64,000 bases of DNA from Caryophanales bacterium UBA4682. GTDB lineage: Bacteria > Bacillota_I > Bacilli_A > RFN20 > CAG-288. The notes beneath the pieces were generated by a model. That model did no database searches, had not been told where the DNA came from, and saw nothing but the letters and a program-made list of their open reading frames with translations. The stretch spans positions 57,578 through 121,577 of the forward strand of contig DHKY01000019.1 of NCBI GenBank assembly GCA_002404995.1, given 5' to 3'. Positions 24,068-32,841 of the stretch are shown here, one piece after another (the first letter of the stretch is position 1; each line of letters starts with the position of its first letter). The position numbers and the translations under genes are program-made.

Positions 24068-26671
24068 ATGCGTAAACTGTCCAGTGATGAAATCCGCGAT
24101 ATCTGGCTGAACTTCTTCAAAGACCACGGCCACTACATTGAGCCATCGGCTTCTTTGATTCCGAACAATGATCCGACGCTTCTTTGGATCAATGCAGGTG
24201 TTGCTGCCCTGAAGAAGTATTTCGATGGAACCTTGACCCCTAAGCATCGGAGAATCACGAACGCACAGAAGTGCATCCGTACGAATGATATCGACAATGT
24301 CGGACATACCGCCCGTCACCATACCTTCTTCGAAAGGATGGGTAATTTCTCAATCGGCGATTATTTCCGCCCGGAAGTCATACCGTGGGCTTATGAACTC
24401 TTGACCAGCGATAAATACTATGGCTTGGATCCGCATAAGCTATATGTGACCTATTATCCGGATGACAAAGATACCCATGACCTCTGGGTCATATGTGGTA
24501 TTCCGGAAGAGAACAGGGTCCCAAGCCAATCGAATTTCTGGGAAATCGGTGAAGGACCTTGCGGTCCGGATACGGAAATCAACTATGACCGTGGCGAGCA
24601 GTGGGACCCACAGCATTTAGGACTGAAGCTCCTTCAGGACGACTTAGATAATGACCGTTATATTGAATTATGGAACATTGTTTTCTCTCAATTCAATTCA
24701 GAGCCCGGAAAGAAGCGCAGCGAATACAAGCCGCTTCCGCAGAAGAACATCGATACCGGAGCCGGCCTTGAGCGCTTAGCCTGCATCAGGCAGGGAACCG
24801 AAACAAATTTCGAGACCGATCTTTTCAGGCCTTATATTCAGTACCTGGAAAGCAAATCGAAATATCCTTATGAAGGCAAATACAAGCTGGCCTACCGCGT
24901 CATTGCGGATCATATTCGCTCTATAACCTTTGCTCTTGCCGATGGTGCTGTGTTTTCCAATGATGGCCGGGGTTATGTCTTAAAACGTCTACTCCGCCGT
25001 GCCTCACGTTATGCTCTTACTTTAGGCCTGGATGCTGGCACATTGGCTAACCTTGTCCCGATTGTCACGAAGACAAGGCAGCACTTCTATCCATATCTTA
25101 AGGAACATGAACAGCGTACTAGGAAGAGGATTCTGAGCGAAGAGAACAAATTCTCTAATACGCTTAAGACCGGTGAAAAGCTTCTTGCACAGTATTTGTC
25201 TAAAGAAGGCGATACTGTCTCTGCCGAAGACTGCTTCAAGCTTTCAGACACCTATGGATTCCCCTTCGAATTGACCAAGGAAATTGCCCAAGATAATGGA
25301 AAAAAGGTCGATGAGGAAGGCTATAACAAGCTTCTGAAAGAAAGCAAAGAGCTTGCTCGCAAGAGCCGTGGCAACCGTGAGTCTTTCGGACTTCAGTCCA
25401 AAGATAGGCTATCCTTTGTTACTCCAAGCGAATTCGACTATGAAGAAGGATGTGACTTCGAAAGTAAGGTCATTGGTCTCTTCATCAACGGAAAGAAAGT
25501 CGATTCCATTGATGAAGAAGGAGATGTTGCTTTTGCCAAGACCGATTTCTATGCTTTATCTGGCGGACAGGTAAGCGACAAAGGAAGGATTTCCTCTGCC
25601 AACTGCGAAGCGGAAGTCACCGATGTCTCTATCGCCAACCATGGCCAGCATCTGCTGCATGTCAAGGTTCTTTATGGCGAAATCAAGGAAGGCGATGTCT
25701 TCCTCGAAAAAGTAGATTGGAACCGTCGCAACAATATCCGGAAGAACCATTCGGCAACGCATTTGCTTCAGAAGGCGTTGCAGGAAATCATCTCTCCTGA
25801 AATCCATCAGGAAGGTGCTTATTATGACGATGAAAGGCTACGTTTCGATTTCAATGCGGATGAAAAGCTTAGCCAAGATACTCTCGATGCCATTGAGAAA
25901 CGCGTAAACGAGAAGATTTTCGCTGGACTCGAGGTGAAGACCGAAGTCAGGAAGAAGGAAGACGCTTTGAAGAAGAATGCAAGGCATCTCTTTGGTGAAA
26001 AGTACGGAGATATTGTCCGTGTGGTTTCTATGGGAGACTATTCGACTGAATTCTGCGGCGGCACTCATGTTTCTAACACCAAGGATATCGATTTGTTGGC
26101 AATTGCCCAGGAAGAATCGGTGGCAGCAGGCATCCGTCGTATCACTGCTTATACTGGCGAAAAAGCCTATGAGTTCTTCAAGGAAAAGCAGGGCAGGATC
26201 TTAGAAGCAGCTCGCCTGTTGAATGTCAACTCAGATAAGGCAGTCCGGAACAAGATCATTGCAAACAACGACAACCTGGTTTCTTTGAACTCTACGATCA
26301 AGGCTCTTCGTGAGGAGAGTACAAATGCCCTGTTTGGTTCCTTAGAAGCCGATAGGATTGAAAACAATGGACATAAGGCCCTGATTAAGAGCTTAAAAGG
26401 ACTGACACATGAGCAGTTAGACTCCTTAAGCCATAAACTGATTGATAAATATCCGGATCTAGTTCTTTTCCTTGCGGTCGATAATGGCGAGAAGAAGGAT
26501 CTTGTTGCCGCAAAGGGCAAGGCACTGGCTAATCTTAAGGCTGGAAGGATCAGGAAGGAAGCCTCGAAGCTTCTGAATGGCCGTGGCGGCGGAAGAGAAG
26601 ATGTCGCTTTCGGCGGTGCTTCTTCCCTTGAAAAGCTAGAAGAAGTCAAGAAGTATCTTCTTTCCCTTTAA
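24068..26671 (+). CDS. alaS: Alanine--tRNA ligase
   Basis: Class II synthetase of 867 aa that charges tRNA-Ala. Motif blocks NDPTLLWINAG, CIRTNDI, HHTFFE-M-MGNFSIGDYF (first Met is AGG), DTGAGLERL, editing-domain metal ligands HSATHLL and CGGTHV, and the C-terminal glycine-rich GRGGGREDVAFGGA. AAAGGAG precedes the ATG. ruvX follows with a one-base overlap (TAATG), the usual Firmicute arrangement of alaS with the resolvase-like gene. Confidence 0.96.
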   Translation: MRKLSSDEIRDIWLNFFKDHGHYIEPSASLIPNNDPTLLWINAGVAALKKYFDGTLTPKHRRITNAQKCIRTNDIDNVGHTARHHTFFERMGNFSIGDYFRPEVIPWAYELLTSDKYYGLDPHKLYVTYYPDDKDTHDLWVICGIPEENRVPSQSNFWEIGEGPCGPDTEINYDRGEQWDPQHLGLKLLQDDLDNDRYIELWNIVFSQFNSEPGKKRSEYKPLPQKNIDTGAGLERLACIRQGTETNFETDLFRPYIQYLESKSKYPYEGKYKLAYRVIADHIRSITFALADGAVFSNDGRGYVLKRLLRRASRYALTLGLDAGTLANLVPIVTKTRQHFYPYLKEHEQRTRKRILSEENKFSNTLKTGEKLLAQYLSKEGDTVSAEDCFKLSDTYGFPFELTKEIAQDNGKKVDEEGYNKLLKESKELARKSRGNRESFGLQSKDRLSFVTPSEFDYEEGCDFESKVIGLFINGKKVDSIDEEGDVAFAKTDFYALSGGQVSDKGRISSANCEAEVTDVSIANHGQHLLHVKVLYGEIKEGDVFLEKVDWNRRNNIRKNHSATHLLQKALQEIISPEIHQEGAYYDDERLRFDFNADEKLSQDTLDAIEKRVNEKIFAGLEVKTEVRKKEDALKKNARHLFGEKYGDIVRVVSMGDYSTEFCGGTHVSNTKDIDLLAIAQEESVAAGIRRITAYTGEKAYEFFKEKQGRILEAARLLNVNSDKAVRNKIIANNDNLVSLNSTIKALREESTNALFGSLEADRIENNGHKALIKSLKGLTHEQLDSLSHKLIDKYPDLVLFLAVDNGEKKDLVAAKGKALANLKAGRIRKEASKLLNGRGGGREDVAFGGASSLEKLEEVKKYLLSL

Positions 26672-27102
26672 TGGAAAAGAATCTTGTCGCCCTTGATTTA
26701 GGGAAGGGAAGTCTTGGAATTGCGATTTCCCGTTCGGGCAGGTTTGTCACTCCTTTGAAGAACCTTCGCTTCAGAAGGATGGATTTTGATTATGCAATCC
26801 AAGAACTGAAGGAGATTCTCCGTTTTGAAAAGGTGAGCAAATTTGTGCTTGGGCTACCTTTATTTCCTTCTGGGGATGAATGTGATAGGACGAAAACTGT
26901 CTATTCCTTCCAGAAAAGGCTTGAAAAGGCTTTTCCGAATATTCCAATTGTCCTCCAGGATGAACGTTACTCTACTTTGGAAGCTTCCTCTTACCTCCAC
27001 CAAGAAGGGAAAAATTCGAAAAAGCAGCACAAAAGCATTGATGCTGCTGCCAGCTGTGTCATTCTGGAGCGATATCTCCGTTCAATCGGGCAATACGATT
27101 AA
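26671..27102 (+). CDS. ruvX: Putative pre-16S rRNA nuclease / Holliday junction resolvase-like (YqgF/RuvX)
   Basis: YqgF-family nuclease, 143 aa, RNase H-like fold. Conserved pieces: ALDLGKGSLGIAIS near residue 7 (catalytic Asp), FVLGLPLFPSGDE, LQDERYSTLEA and SIDAAASCVILERYL (C-terminal Asp). Known roles are 5' maturation of 16S rRNA and possibly recombination. Translationally coupled to alaS. Confidence 0.9.
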   Translation: MEKNLVALDLGKGSLGIAISRSGRFVTPLKNLRFRRMDFDYAIQELKEILRFEKVSKFVLGLPLFPSGDECDRTKTVYSFQKRLEKAFPNIPIVLQDERYSTLEASSYLHQEGKNSKKQHKSIDAAASCVILERYLRSIGQYD

Positions 27103-27159
27103 GCAAACTTATTGTTTTTTCTCTTATTCCGTAATATACTGAAACTAGGAGGAAGAAAC

Positions 27160-27714
27160 ATGAAAGTAAATTTAAAACCATCTACTAGGTTCTATCCGCT
27201 TCCGGTCCTTTTGATTGGGACTTATGATAAGGAAGGTCATCCGGATAGGAGGAATGCAGCTTGGGGTGGTGTTTATGACACCAATAAAATTATCTTATGT
27301 CTTTCCGATGCCCATCAGACGACTTTGAATATCCAAGATAATGGGTATTTCTCCGTATCCTTTGCCACGGAAGAAATGGTTGAGGTTGCCGATTATGTCG
27401 GTCTTATCTCAAGGAAAAACGATAAAAACAAAAGGAAAAAGACCAAACTGACACTTAGGGAGGGAAATTTCCCCTGCCCTTTGTTCCGTGAGCTTCCTTT
27501 GACCCTCGCATGCAAGCTAGACCATCGGGATGAGAACGGAAACAGGATTGGTGAAATCGTTGAAATCGTTGCGGATGACTCCATTCTGGATGACAACGGC
27601 AAGGTCGATGTCCGTAAACTCAAACCGATTGCCTATGATCCAAGCGAAAACAAATATTATTCTATGGATAAGGTTCTTGCAGATGCCTTTAAAGTCGGAC
27701 TGAATCTCCGTTAA
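27160..27714 (+). CDS. Flavin reductase-like domain protein
   Basis: 184-aa FMN-binding split-barrel protein of the flavin-reductase-like family. The family core PD-M-M-NAAWGG (both Met are AGG) lies near residue 29, followed by DAHQTTLNIQDNGYFSVSF and VADYVGLIS. The start is ATG 27160 behind AGGAGGAAG; upstream readings run into the intergenic gap. It probably binds flavin for an unidentified redox reaction. A -10-like TAATATACT lies about 30 nt upstream. Confidence 0.82.
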   Translation: MKVNLKPSTRFYPLPVLLIGTYDKEGHPDRRNAAWGGVYDTNKIILCLSDAHQTTLNIQDNGYFSVSFATEEMVEVADYVGLISRKNDKNKRKKTKLTLREGNFPCPLFRELPLTLACKLDHRDENGNRIGEIVEIVADDSILDDNGKVDVRKLKPIAYDPSENKYYSMDKVLADAFKVGLNLR

Positions 27715-27718
27715 AAGA

Positions 27719-27982
27719 ATGCAGGAGTTCAAAACAGTATTCGGTTCCAACACTATTTCTCTCTACCAGGATGGGGAACAAGCCGCCTATCTTGAATACC
27801 AAATCCAGGAAGGGGTCTTGAATATCCGAAAGACCGTTGTCAGGGAAAAATACCAGGGAAAAGGTCTTGGGAAGGCATTAAGGGGTTTAATAATCGGGAA
27901 GGCTGAGAAGGAAGGCTGCTCCTTGACAGCTGATTGCTCCTATGCTGCTCATTACCTGCAGAAGAAACACTATTCCAAATAA
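27719..27982 (+). CDS. Small GNAT-like acetyltransferase (YjdJ/COG2388 type)
   Basis: 87-aa minimal GNAT fold: QAAYLEYQIQEGVLNIRKTVV strands, the acetyl-CoA pyrophosphate loop REKYQGKGLGKAL and the closing TADCSYAAHYLQKK. Such mini-GNATs lack the usual extra strands, and their acceptors are mostly unknown. It begins 2 nt after the previous stop and ends at a terminator. Confidence 0.8.
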   Translation: MQEFKTVFGSNTISLYQDGEQAAYLEYQIQEGVLNIRKTVVREKYQGKGLGKALRGLIIGKAEKEGCSLTADCSYAAHYLQKKHYSK

Positions 27983-28010
27983 AAAGGCGCCAGAAAGGCG
28001 CCTTTTTTCT
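27983..28010. terminator. Bidirectional terminator between GNAT and glutaredoxin-like genes
   Basis: AAAAAGGCGCC-AGAAA-GGCGCCTTTTTT, with A and T tracts on the two sides of a GC-rich stem, between convergent genes. Confidence 0.85.
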
Positions 28011-28014
28011 TTGT

Positions 28015-28329
28015 TTAGCATCCTTTTCCGTCAAGGGAACAGGATTTTTTGGTGTCGGTATAGAAACAGGGAAGCCCTAGCTTTTTCAAATAAGATTCCC
28101 AATCCCTAGTCCTCGTACCATCATCAAGGATCAAAGTCGGCAACCCGATATCATGGATTTCCTTGGCGTGGTCAAAGAAGGATAGCGTATCTCTCCTCTC
28201 AAGGAATTTATGAAGAAGACGGATATCGTTCGTAATATCGTAGTATCGGTAGGGTATCTTGTTTTTATCAAGGCTAAGTGTGCAGTTGTTGCAATCCGGA
28301 CAGAGATGGCTTCCATAAATCTGAATCAT
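28015..28329 (-). CDS. Glutaredoxin-like protein
   Basis: 104-aa thioredoxin-fold protein with N-terminal IYGSHLCPDC (CPDC motif at residues 10-13), then DITNDIRLLHKFLE-M-RDT (AGG then AGA) and IGLPTLILDDGT with the cis-proline. The layout matches glutaredoxin-related proteins of Clostridia and Bacilli. Two or three further cysteines lie at the C-terminus (CFYTDTKKSCSLDGKGC). Likely a dithiol reductase; partner unknown. Confidence 0.78.
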   Translation of the reverse strand: MIQIYGSHLCPDCNNCTLSLDKNKIPYRYYDITNDIRLLHKFLERRDTLSFFDHAKEIHDIGLPTLILDDGTRTRDWESYLKKLGLPCFYTDTKKSCSLDGKGC

Positions 28330-28358
28330 TTGTGATTACCTCCTAGTTTCATATCTCT

Positions 28359-28387
28359 ATTTTATAAGAACGCGAATCCCGGTGCAA
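28359..28387 (-). promoter_or_regulatory. Promoter of the glutaredoxin-like gene
   Basis: Minus strand TTGCAC, 17-bp spacer, TAAAAT, followed by AGGAGGTAATC and the start codon. Confidence 0.7.
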
Positions 28388-28487
28388 AAGGAAAGCTTGA
28401 AATGATTGCTTTTTGCGTATTCACTTTATGGGCAGCAGAAAATGCGCAAGCAGTATTCAAAACGCTTTTTTTGATATAAGAAAGCCC

Positions 28488-28516
28488 TTTACTAATCATA
28501 AACTGGTAACTAAAAT
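28488..28516 (+). promoter_or_regulatory. Candidate promoter of the alcohol dehydrogenase gene
   Basis: TTTACT, 17-bp spacer, TAAAAT, leaving a roughly 48-nt leader to the ATG at 28571. Between the divergent promoters, around 28400-28460, lies an imperfect inverted pair TGCTTTTTGCGTAT / ATGCGCAAGCA that might be an operator. Confidence 0.45.
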
Positions 28517-28570
28517 GTTTCTTAGTGTTGTTGCTAATGCCATTTAGCAGCAAGAAACAGGAGGTATACA

Positions 28571-29788
28571 ATGGCACGTTTCACTTTACCTCGTGATATT
28601 TATCACGGAAGGGGCAGCCTTGAGGCCTTATCTCATCTTAAAGGCAAAAAGGCTAGGATTTGTGTCGGTGGCGGAAGCAGGAAGCGTTTTGGTTTCCTTG
28701 CCAAAGCTGAAGAGTATCTGAAGCAGGCTGGTTTCGAAGTCGAATTGTTCGAAGGCATCGAATCCGATCCGTCTGTCGAAACTGTTAGGCGCGGTGCCGA
28801 AGCCAGGAGGAAGTTCGAACCTGACTGGATCGTTGCTATCGGAGGTGGTTCCCCGATTGACGCCGCCAAAGCAAGGTGGATCAAATACGAATATCCGGAG
28901 ATTACTTTCGAAGACAGGTGCAAGGTCTTCCAGCTTCCGGAACTCCGTCATAAAGCTCATTTCTGCGCTATCTCCTCTACTTCCGGTACTGCAACCGAAG
29001 TAACTGCCTTCTCTATCATCACGGATTATAAGAAAGGCATCAAATTCCCGATTGCTGACTTTGAAATCACTCCGGATGTTGCAATCGTCGATCCGGAACT
29101 TGCACACACCAGGCCGAAGAAACTTGTTGCCCACACTGGTATGGATGCTATTACCCATGCTATCGAGGCCTATGTTTCTACTGCTCATTCCAGGTTCTCT
29201 GATGCGGATGCTCTCTTAGCTGCAAAAGTCATCAAAGCTGACTTAGTCGATTCCTATAATGGTGTCAGGGAAGCACGTGACAATGTTCACTTTGCTCAGT
29301 GCTTAGCTGGCAGGGCCTTCTCCAATGCTTCCTTAGGTATTGTCCACTCTATGGCACATAAGACTGGTGCTGCTTTCCAGGACTATGGTGCTCACATTAT
29401 CCATGGTGCTGCCAATGCAAGGTACCTCCCGAAGGTCATTGCCTATAACGCCAAGGATTTAACCGCCCGTCAGCGTTATGTCGAGATTGCCAATGAAATG
29501 GGAATCTACGGCTGCACTCCAAGGGATACGGTCAACAACCTTATCAAGGTTCTCCGCGAAAGGAATGATGCCCTCAATATTCCGCACTGCATTAAGCATT
29601 ACGGAAAGGATTCCTATCCGACGGAGGAAGGTTTTGTTCCGGAATCTGTTTACCTTGAACGTCGTCATAATATCGCAGCAAATGCTATCCTTGATGCTTG
29701 CACCCTTACCAACCCGCGTAAACCTACGCAGGAAGAGAGGGAAAAGCTTCTCGATTGCGTCTACTACGATCTCCCGGTCAATTTCTAA
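28571..29788 (+). CDS. Iron-containing alcohol dehydrogenase
   Basis: 405-aa group III alcohol dehydrogenase, closest in pattern to butanol dehydrogenases and the C-terminal half of AdhE; it would reduce aldehydes with NAD(P)H during fermentation. Cofactor site GGGSPIDAAK, then STSGTATEVTAF, metal-binding region HTGMDAITHAIEAYVS, HSMAHKTGA and HGAANA. Read with AGG as Met, GGGS-M-KRFGF, AKA-M-WIKYE and LAG-M-AFSN match the family. I count roughly 15 AGG against 3 internal ATG here, so AGG is the main Met codon. AGGAGG precedes the start. Confidence 0.93.
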   Translation: MARFTLPRDIYHGRGSLEALSHLKGKKARICVGGGSRKRFGFLAKAEEYLKQAGFEVELFEGIESDPSVETVRRGAEARRKFEPDWIVAIGGGSPIDAAKARWIKYEYPEITFEDRCKVFQLPELRHKAHFCAISSTSGTATEVTAFSIITDYKKGIKFPIADFEITPDVAIVDPELAHTRPKKLVAHTGMDAITHAIEAYVSTAHSRFSDADALLAAKVIKADLVDSYNGVREARDNVHFAQCLAGRAFSNASLGIVHSMAHKTGAAFQDYGAHIIHGAANARYLPKVIAYNAKDLTARQRYVEIANEMGIYGCTPRDTVNNLIKVLRERNDALNIPHCIKHYGKDSYPTEEGFVPESVYLERRHNIAANAILDACTLTNPRKPTQEEREKLLDCVYYDLPVNF

Positions 29789-29800
29789 CTCTGGTTTCTT

Positions 29801-29836
29801 TGCTCCTCTGGCTTTTTGCCAGGGGAGCATTTTTTA
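29801..29836 (+). terminator. Terminator after alcohol dehydrogenase
   Basis: 12-bp stem TGCTCCTCTGGC/GCCAGGGGAGCA (one G-T type pair) with a T loop, followed by six T. Confidence 0.85.
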
Positions 29837-29872
29837 GTAAGCGTTTTTAAGGAAACAAAAAACCGCCTATGC

Positions 29873-29878
29873 TAAAAT
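29873..29878 (+). promoter_or_regulatory. -10 box (TAAAAT) six bases before a start codon
   Basis: TAAAAT then AAAAAC then ATG; no ribosome binding site in between. Suggests a leaderless mRNA for the lipoprotein gene. Confidence 0.4.
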
Positions 29879-29884
29879 AAAAAC

Positions 29885-30871
29885 ATGAAAACCCATATAT
29901 CTTTTTTATTTTTGTCGTCTTTTCTAATTACAGGCTGCCAAAACGAAATAACCTCAGCACCCCATGAAACTAAGATAACAATAAACCGTTATGTCTCACA
30001 GGTTTCTGACACCCTTCCTTACAGGCTTTCCAAAACCGACCAAGGAAAAGAAGTCAACTATGTCGTGTCTAGTTATCCTGTGGTAGAAAATGCGCTGTCC
30101 AAGGATTCAAGCCTTTCTGTTTATTCAAATATCCGGACCCTTTTCTCGGAAAAATATGGCACGAAAGGTTTTCCTCAAGCCGGTTTGTTTATCAAAAAAT
30201 CACTAGCTAATGATAAATCGAGAAGTACCGATATCTTCTCTTTCCTTTCGACCGTCGATGACACATTGGAAAACTTGATTTCCAATCCAGAATCCGTTAA
30301 AGACTTCATCGATGGAGCAAGGCCGGATATCGATCAACAGAAAAGCAAACTTGGAAGGTCATCTAGTTTAAGGCTGACAATTCAGAAAGATGAGAAAAAC
30401 GCCCTTGGCTTCTTGGATAAGAAGGACCAACCAGATGAATATGAGTACGAAAAGCTTTCCAAAACGCTTTCCCTGAATGTAAACACTAAGAGCTTCTCAT
30501 CTTACTATTATGCTTCTTATGGAACAACGAAAACCAGCACCTTGTATTTTGATGTTGTTTCCCCTGTTGGAGCTCCTAGTCTAGCGTTTTCTTCTTTTGT
30601 CACAGATAATAAATTCATCACAGAATCTCCTAATTTAGTGAAAGCTGAATTCTCCAAAGGTGAAAAAGATTTCATCATTTTCGATTCTGTAAATGGTAGG
30701 AAGCTATGTGGAGAAAACTACGAGTTTGTTTCAAGGATTACCTATGGAAATCTCTATGTGATTTCCTTAGGCAATGATTCGGATGGAAAAAGGGATGATA
30801 GCGACTATATTGTCAGCTATGGGGAAGGGCTTATACCAGACCTTGCTTTCCAGACTGTCTACGGCAGATAA
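29885..30871 (+). CDS. NMT1-type ABC substrate-binding lipoprotein with swapped lobes
   Basis: 328-aa lipoprotein (signal ending LITGC, Cys18). Segments typical of the second lobe of nitrate/sulfonate/thiamine-precursor-type receptors come first: ITINRYVSQVSDTLPYRL, VNYVVSSYPVVENAL, GFPQAGLFIKKS (residues about 29-105) and LGMSSSLMLTIQKDEKNALG near 155-175. Segments that normally begin the mature protein come last, from residue 218: FDVVSPVGAPSLAF, DFIIFDSVNGMKL, ITYGNLYVISLGND and GEGLIPDLAFQTVYG, then stop. The order lobe 2-linker-lobe 1 is a circular permutation of the family. The permease gene starts right after the stop. Substrate unknown. Confidence 0.75.
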   Translation: MKTHISFLFLSSFLITGCQNEITSAPHETKITINRYVSQVSDTLPYRLSKTDQGKEVNYVVSSYPVVENALSKDSSLSVYSNIRTLFSEKYGTKGFPQAGLFIKKSLANDKSRSTDIFSFLSTVDDTLENLISNPESVKDFIDGARPDIDQQKSKLGRSSSLRLTIQKDEKNALGFLDKKDQPDEYEYEKLSKTLSLNVNTKSFSSYYYASYGTTKTSTLYFDVVSPVGAPSLAFSSFVTDNKFITESPNLVKAEFSKGEKDFIIFDSVNGRKLCGENYEFVSRITYGNLYVISLGNDSDGKRDDSDYIVSYGEGLIPDLAFQTVYGR

Positions 30872-31636
30872 ATGAAAAACGCGAGAACCCATAAACATAA
30901 TATCTTTTTCGTTGCCCTAGGTGTTCTTTTTGCAATAATCCTTTACGAGATCTTCTTTTTCGCAACAAGAGGAAAATTCGTTCCTGAATTTTTCTATGCT
31001 TTTGGACACGCCTTCACGCTTTTAGGAAGCACATCATTTCTTCTATCGTTCGGCTATACATTATTAAGAACCCTGATTGGATTCTTACTGAGCCTTTTCT
31101 TAGGTTTATCATTTGGGCTTTTCGCCGGTTATTATTCCCGTCTTTCTTCATTTCTTTCGCCACTTGTTTCCATTCTGAGATCGGTGCCGAGGATTGCCGT
31201 GATTTTCATTCTGGCATTATATGTTCCGCATTTTTATCTAGCAGTTGTTTTTCTTCTTTGTTTTCCTATTGCCTATGAAGCTTCCAGAGAGAGTGTTAAT
31301 AACTGCTGTGACAGATTCCGGAGTGAATTCGCCTTGGAAGGAAATAAAGGAAGGAAGAATATTCTCTTTGTATGCCTTCCTCTTTCTGTTCCAGATTTTT
31401 TATGCGCAGCCAGGCAGTGCCTAGGCCTTTCCTTTAAAGCAGAAATAAGGGCAGAAACCTTTGGCTATACAAGTTCTTTCCATGGTCTTGGAAAAAACAT
31501 ATATAGGTTCTATCAAGAGGGTGATTTCACCTCATTAACCGAATATATCCTGATTCTTTTGGTGTTTTGTATTCTTATTGATTTGCTCCTTTCTTTTCTA
31601 AAAAATAAAATAAGAATACATTCTAATATAGAATAA
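30872..31636 (+). CDS. ABC transporter permease, SsuC/TauC type
   Basis: 254-aa BPD_transp_1 permease with about six hydrophobic segments. The ATPase-contact (EAA-like) loop is around NCCDRFRSEFALEGNKGRKN, followed by FVCLPLSVPDFLCAARQCLGLSFK, the standard arrangement of SsuC-like proteins. The ATG follows directly on the stop of the receptor gene. No ATPase gene follows; the next 1 kb holds a pseudogene and tRNA-His, so the ATPase must be elsewhere or lost. Confidence 0.83.
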   Translation: MKNARTHKHNIFFVALGVLFAIILYEIFFFATRGKFVPEFFYAFGHAFTLLGSTSFLLSFGYTLLRTLIGFLLSLFLGLSFGLFAGYYSRLSSFLSPLVSILRSVPRIAVIFILALYVPHFYLAVVFLLCFPIAYEASRESVNNCCDRFRSEFALEGNKGRKNILFVCLPLSVPDFLCAARQCLGLSFKAEIRAETFGYTSSFHGLGKNIYRFYQEGDFTSLTEYILILLVFCILIDLLLSFLKNKIRIHSNIE

Positions 31637-31880
31637 AAGGGAGTACGTTCCAGACCAATTATAATTGGGAGATTCAACCAAAAAAGTCATACAAAAAAGG
31701 TTTTCCAATAAAATTTTGCACTTTCCAGAAGAACTATTCCACCTATGACAAGAAGAATCATAATTGTGCAAACAGAAATAGCATTCCAGATTAAAAATTA
31801 GAGTTGGGAGATTAGGTATTATTTATATTTGGTTTATTTTCATAGCCAACAAAGCGAAATCAAATTCACTAGACTTCCTG
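31637..31880. other. Gap with hydrophobic ORF relic on the minus strand
   Basis: No intact gene is seen. Minus-strand bases 31761-31687 encode a 24-codon hydrophobic stretch (MILLVIGGIVLLESAKFYWK then four residues), preceded in frame by further open codons after a stop; it looks like the tail of a membrane-protein gene whose body is gone. A palindrome CCAATTATAATTGG (31655-31668) and a duplicated TTGGGAGATT (about 31665 and 31804) are also present. Confidence 0.35.
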
Positions 31881-32662
31881 ATGCTCTTTTCTTTTCAAAA
31901 AATTTGGAATGCCGATAAATCCAGAAGGGGCAAAACGTATACGAACAAGTTTTCCTTAATATACGTGGACAAATCGGCAAAACTCAAAGTTGACTATAAC
32001 TTGTCTAAGTTTACAGATAATGAAGAGAGTCCGATTATGCGGCTTGGCCCGACCACATATGTCAAGACAAAGTCAGAAATCAAGTTTAGCTATTCAATTC
32101 CTTTGTTTGGCGAAAAAGTGGATTCTTTTGCCTTGGCCTCTTCTAAGAAAAAGAACACCTACTATTTGAATTCCTTAGACAGCAGAAAATACAGCAAACT
32201 GGCCGTAAGCAGGGGCAAGCAGAATTACACTTTTCCTTTGAGCCTTACAATCTTACAGAAAGATTCCAGTTAACCAGGGTATTCCTACCGCCTTTTAGAT
32301 CAGAAAGAAGAGAATTTTTACGGAATCAAAAGATATATACACTCAATTATCATTTAAGAACGGATGAGAATTCCGAACTCTCATTGAAAGATTCGTTAGA
32401 AAGGAATCTTCACTACAAAAAAGGAAAAGCCGAGCTTTACTCGGAAGATAAAATCATAACTATAGCAGACAGAAAAGCAAAACTCGAAAAAGACAAAAGG
32501 TATATTCTCCGATTCACATTCGCCGAAACTGAATCATGCTATTATTTTGAGGAATATCGCCCCTCTGCCGAAAAGAAAGCCAGGAAAAAAGAATACATCC
32601 TTCCAGAGTCCGAACTTGGAATTGAAAACTACCATTCTCCGATACTTGAAAGGATAAATTAA
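31881..32662 (+). pseudogene. Frameshifted gene for an unknown protein
   Basis: Two collinear open stretches, 31881-32273 and about 32264-32662, are in different frames and together would give about 260 residues; the second frame is open from before the first one's stop, so a single frameshift near 32260 joins them. The first part contains LKVDYNLSKFTDNEES and SEIKFSYSIPLFGEKVDSF; the second, KGKAELYSEDKIITIADRKAK. No family is recognised. There is no clear ribosome binding site or signal peptide at the 5' end, so that end may be missing too. Confidence 0.5.
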
Positions 32663-32729
32663 AAAAACCTGACGAATTTGCCGAAGTATTAAAAAAGGTC
32701 AGTCATAAGTGACTGACCTTAATAAACAA

Positions 32730-32806
32730 TGGGGCGGGTACAGGGATTCGAACCCTGGCATGGACGGTTCACAGCCGTTTGTGTTAACCACTTCACCATA
32801 CCCGCC
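32730..32806 (-). tRNA. tRNA-His(GTG)
   Basis: 77 nt including the extra G(-1) that pairs with C73, as tRNA-His requires: GGCGGGTA/TACCCGCC, then CCA encoded. Anticodon loop CTGTGAA gives anticodon GTG; T arm CAGGG-TTCGAAT-CCCTG. The 27-43 pair is an A-C mismatch. It lies 35 nt downstream of rpsD on the same strand, possibly co-transcribed. Confidence 0.95.
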
Positions 32807-32841
32807 ATAGAGAAGCCGGATTTCTCCGGCTTATAAACAGA

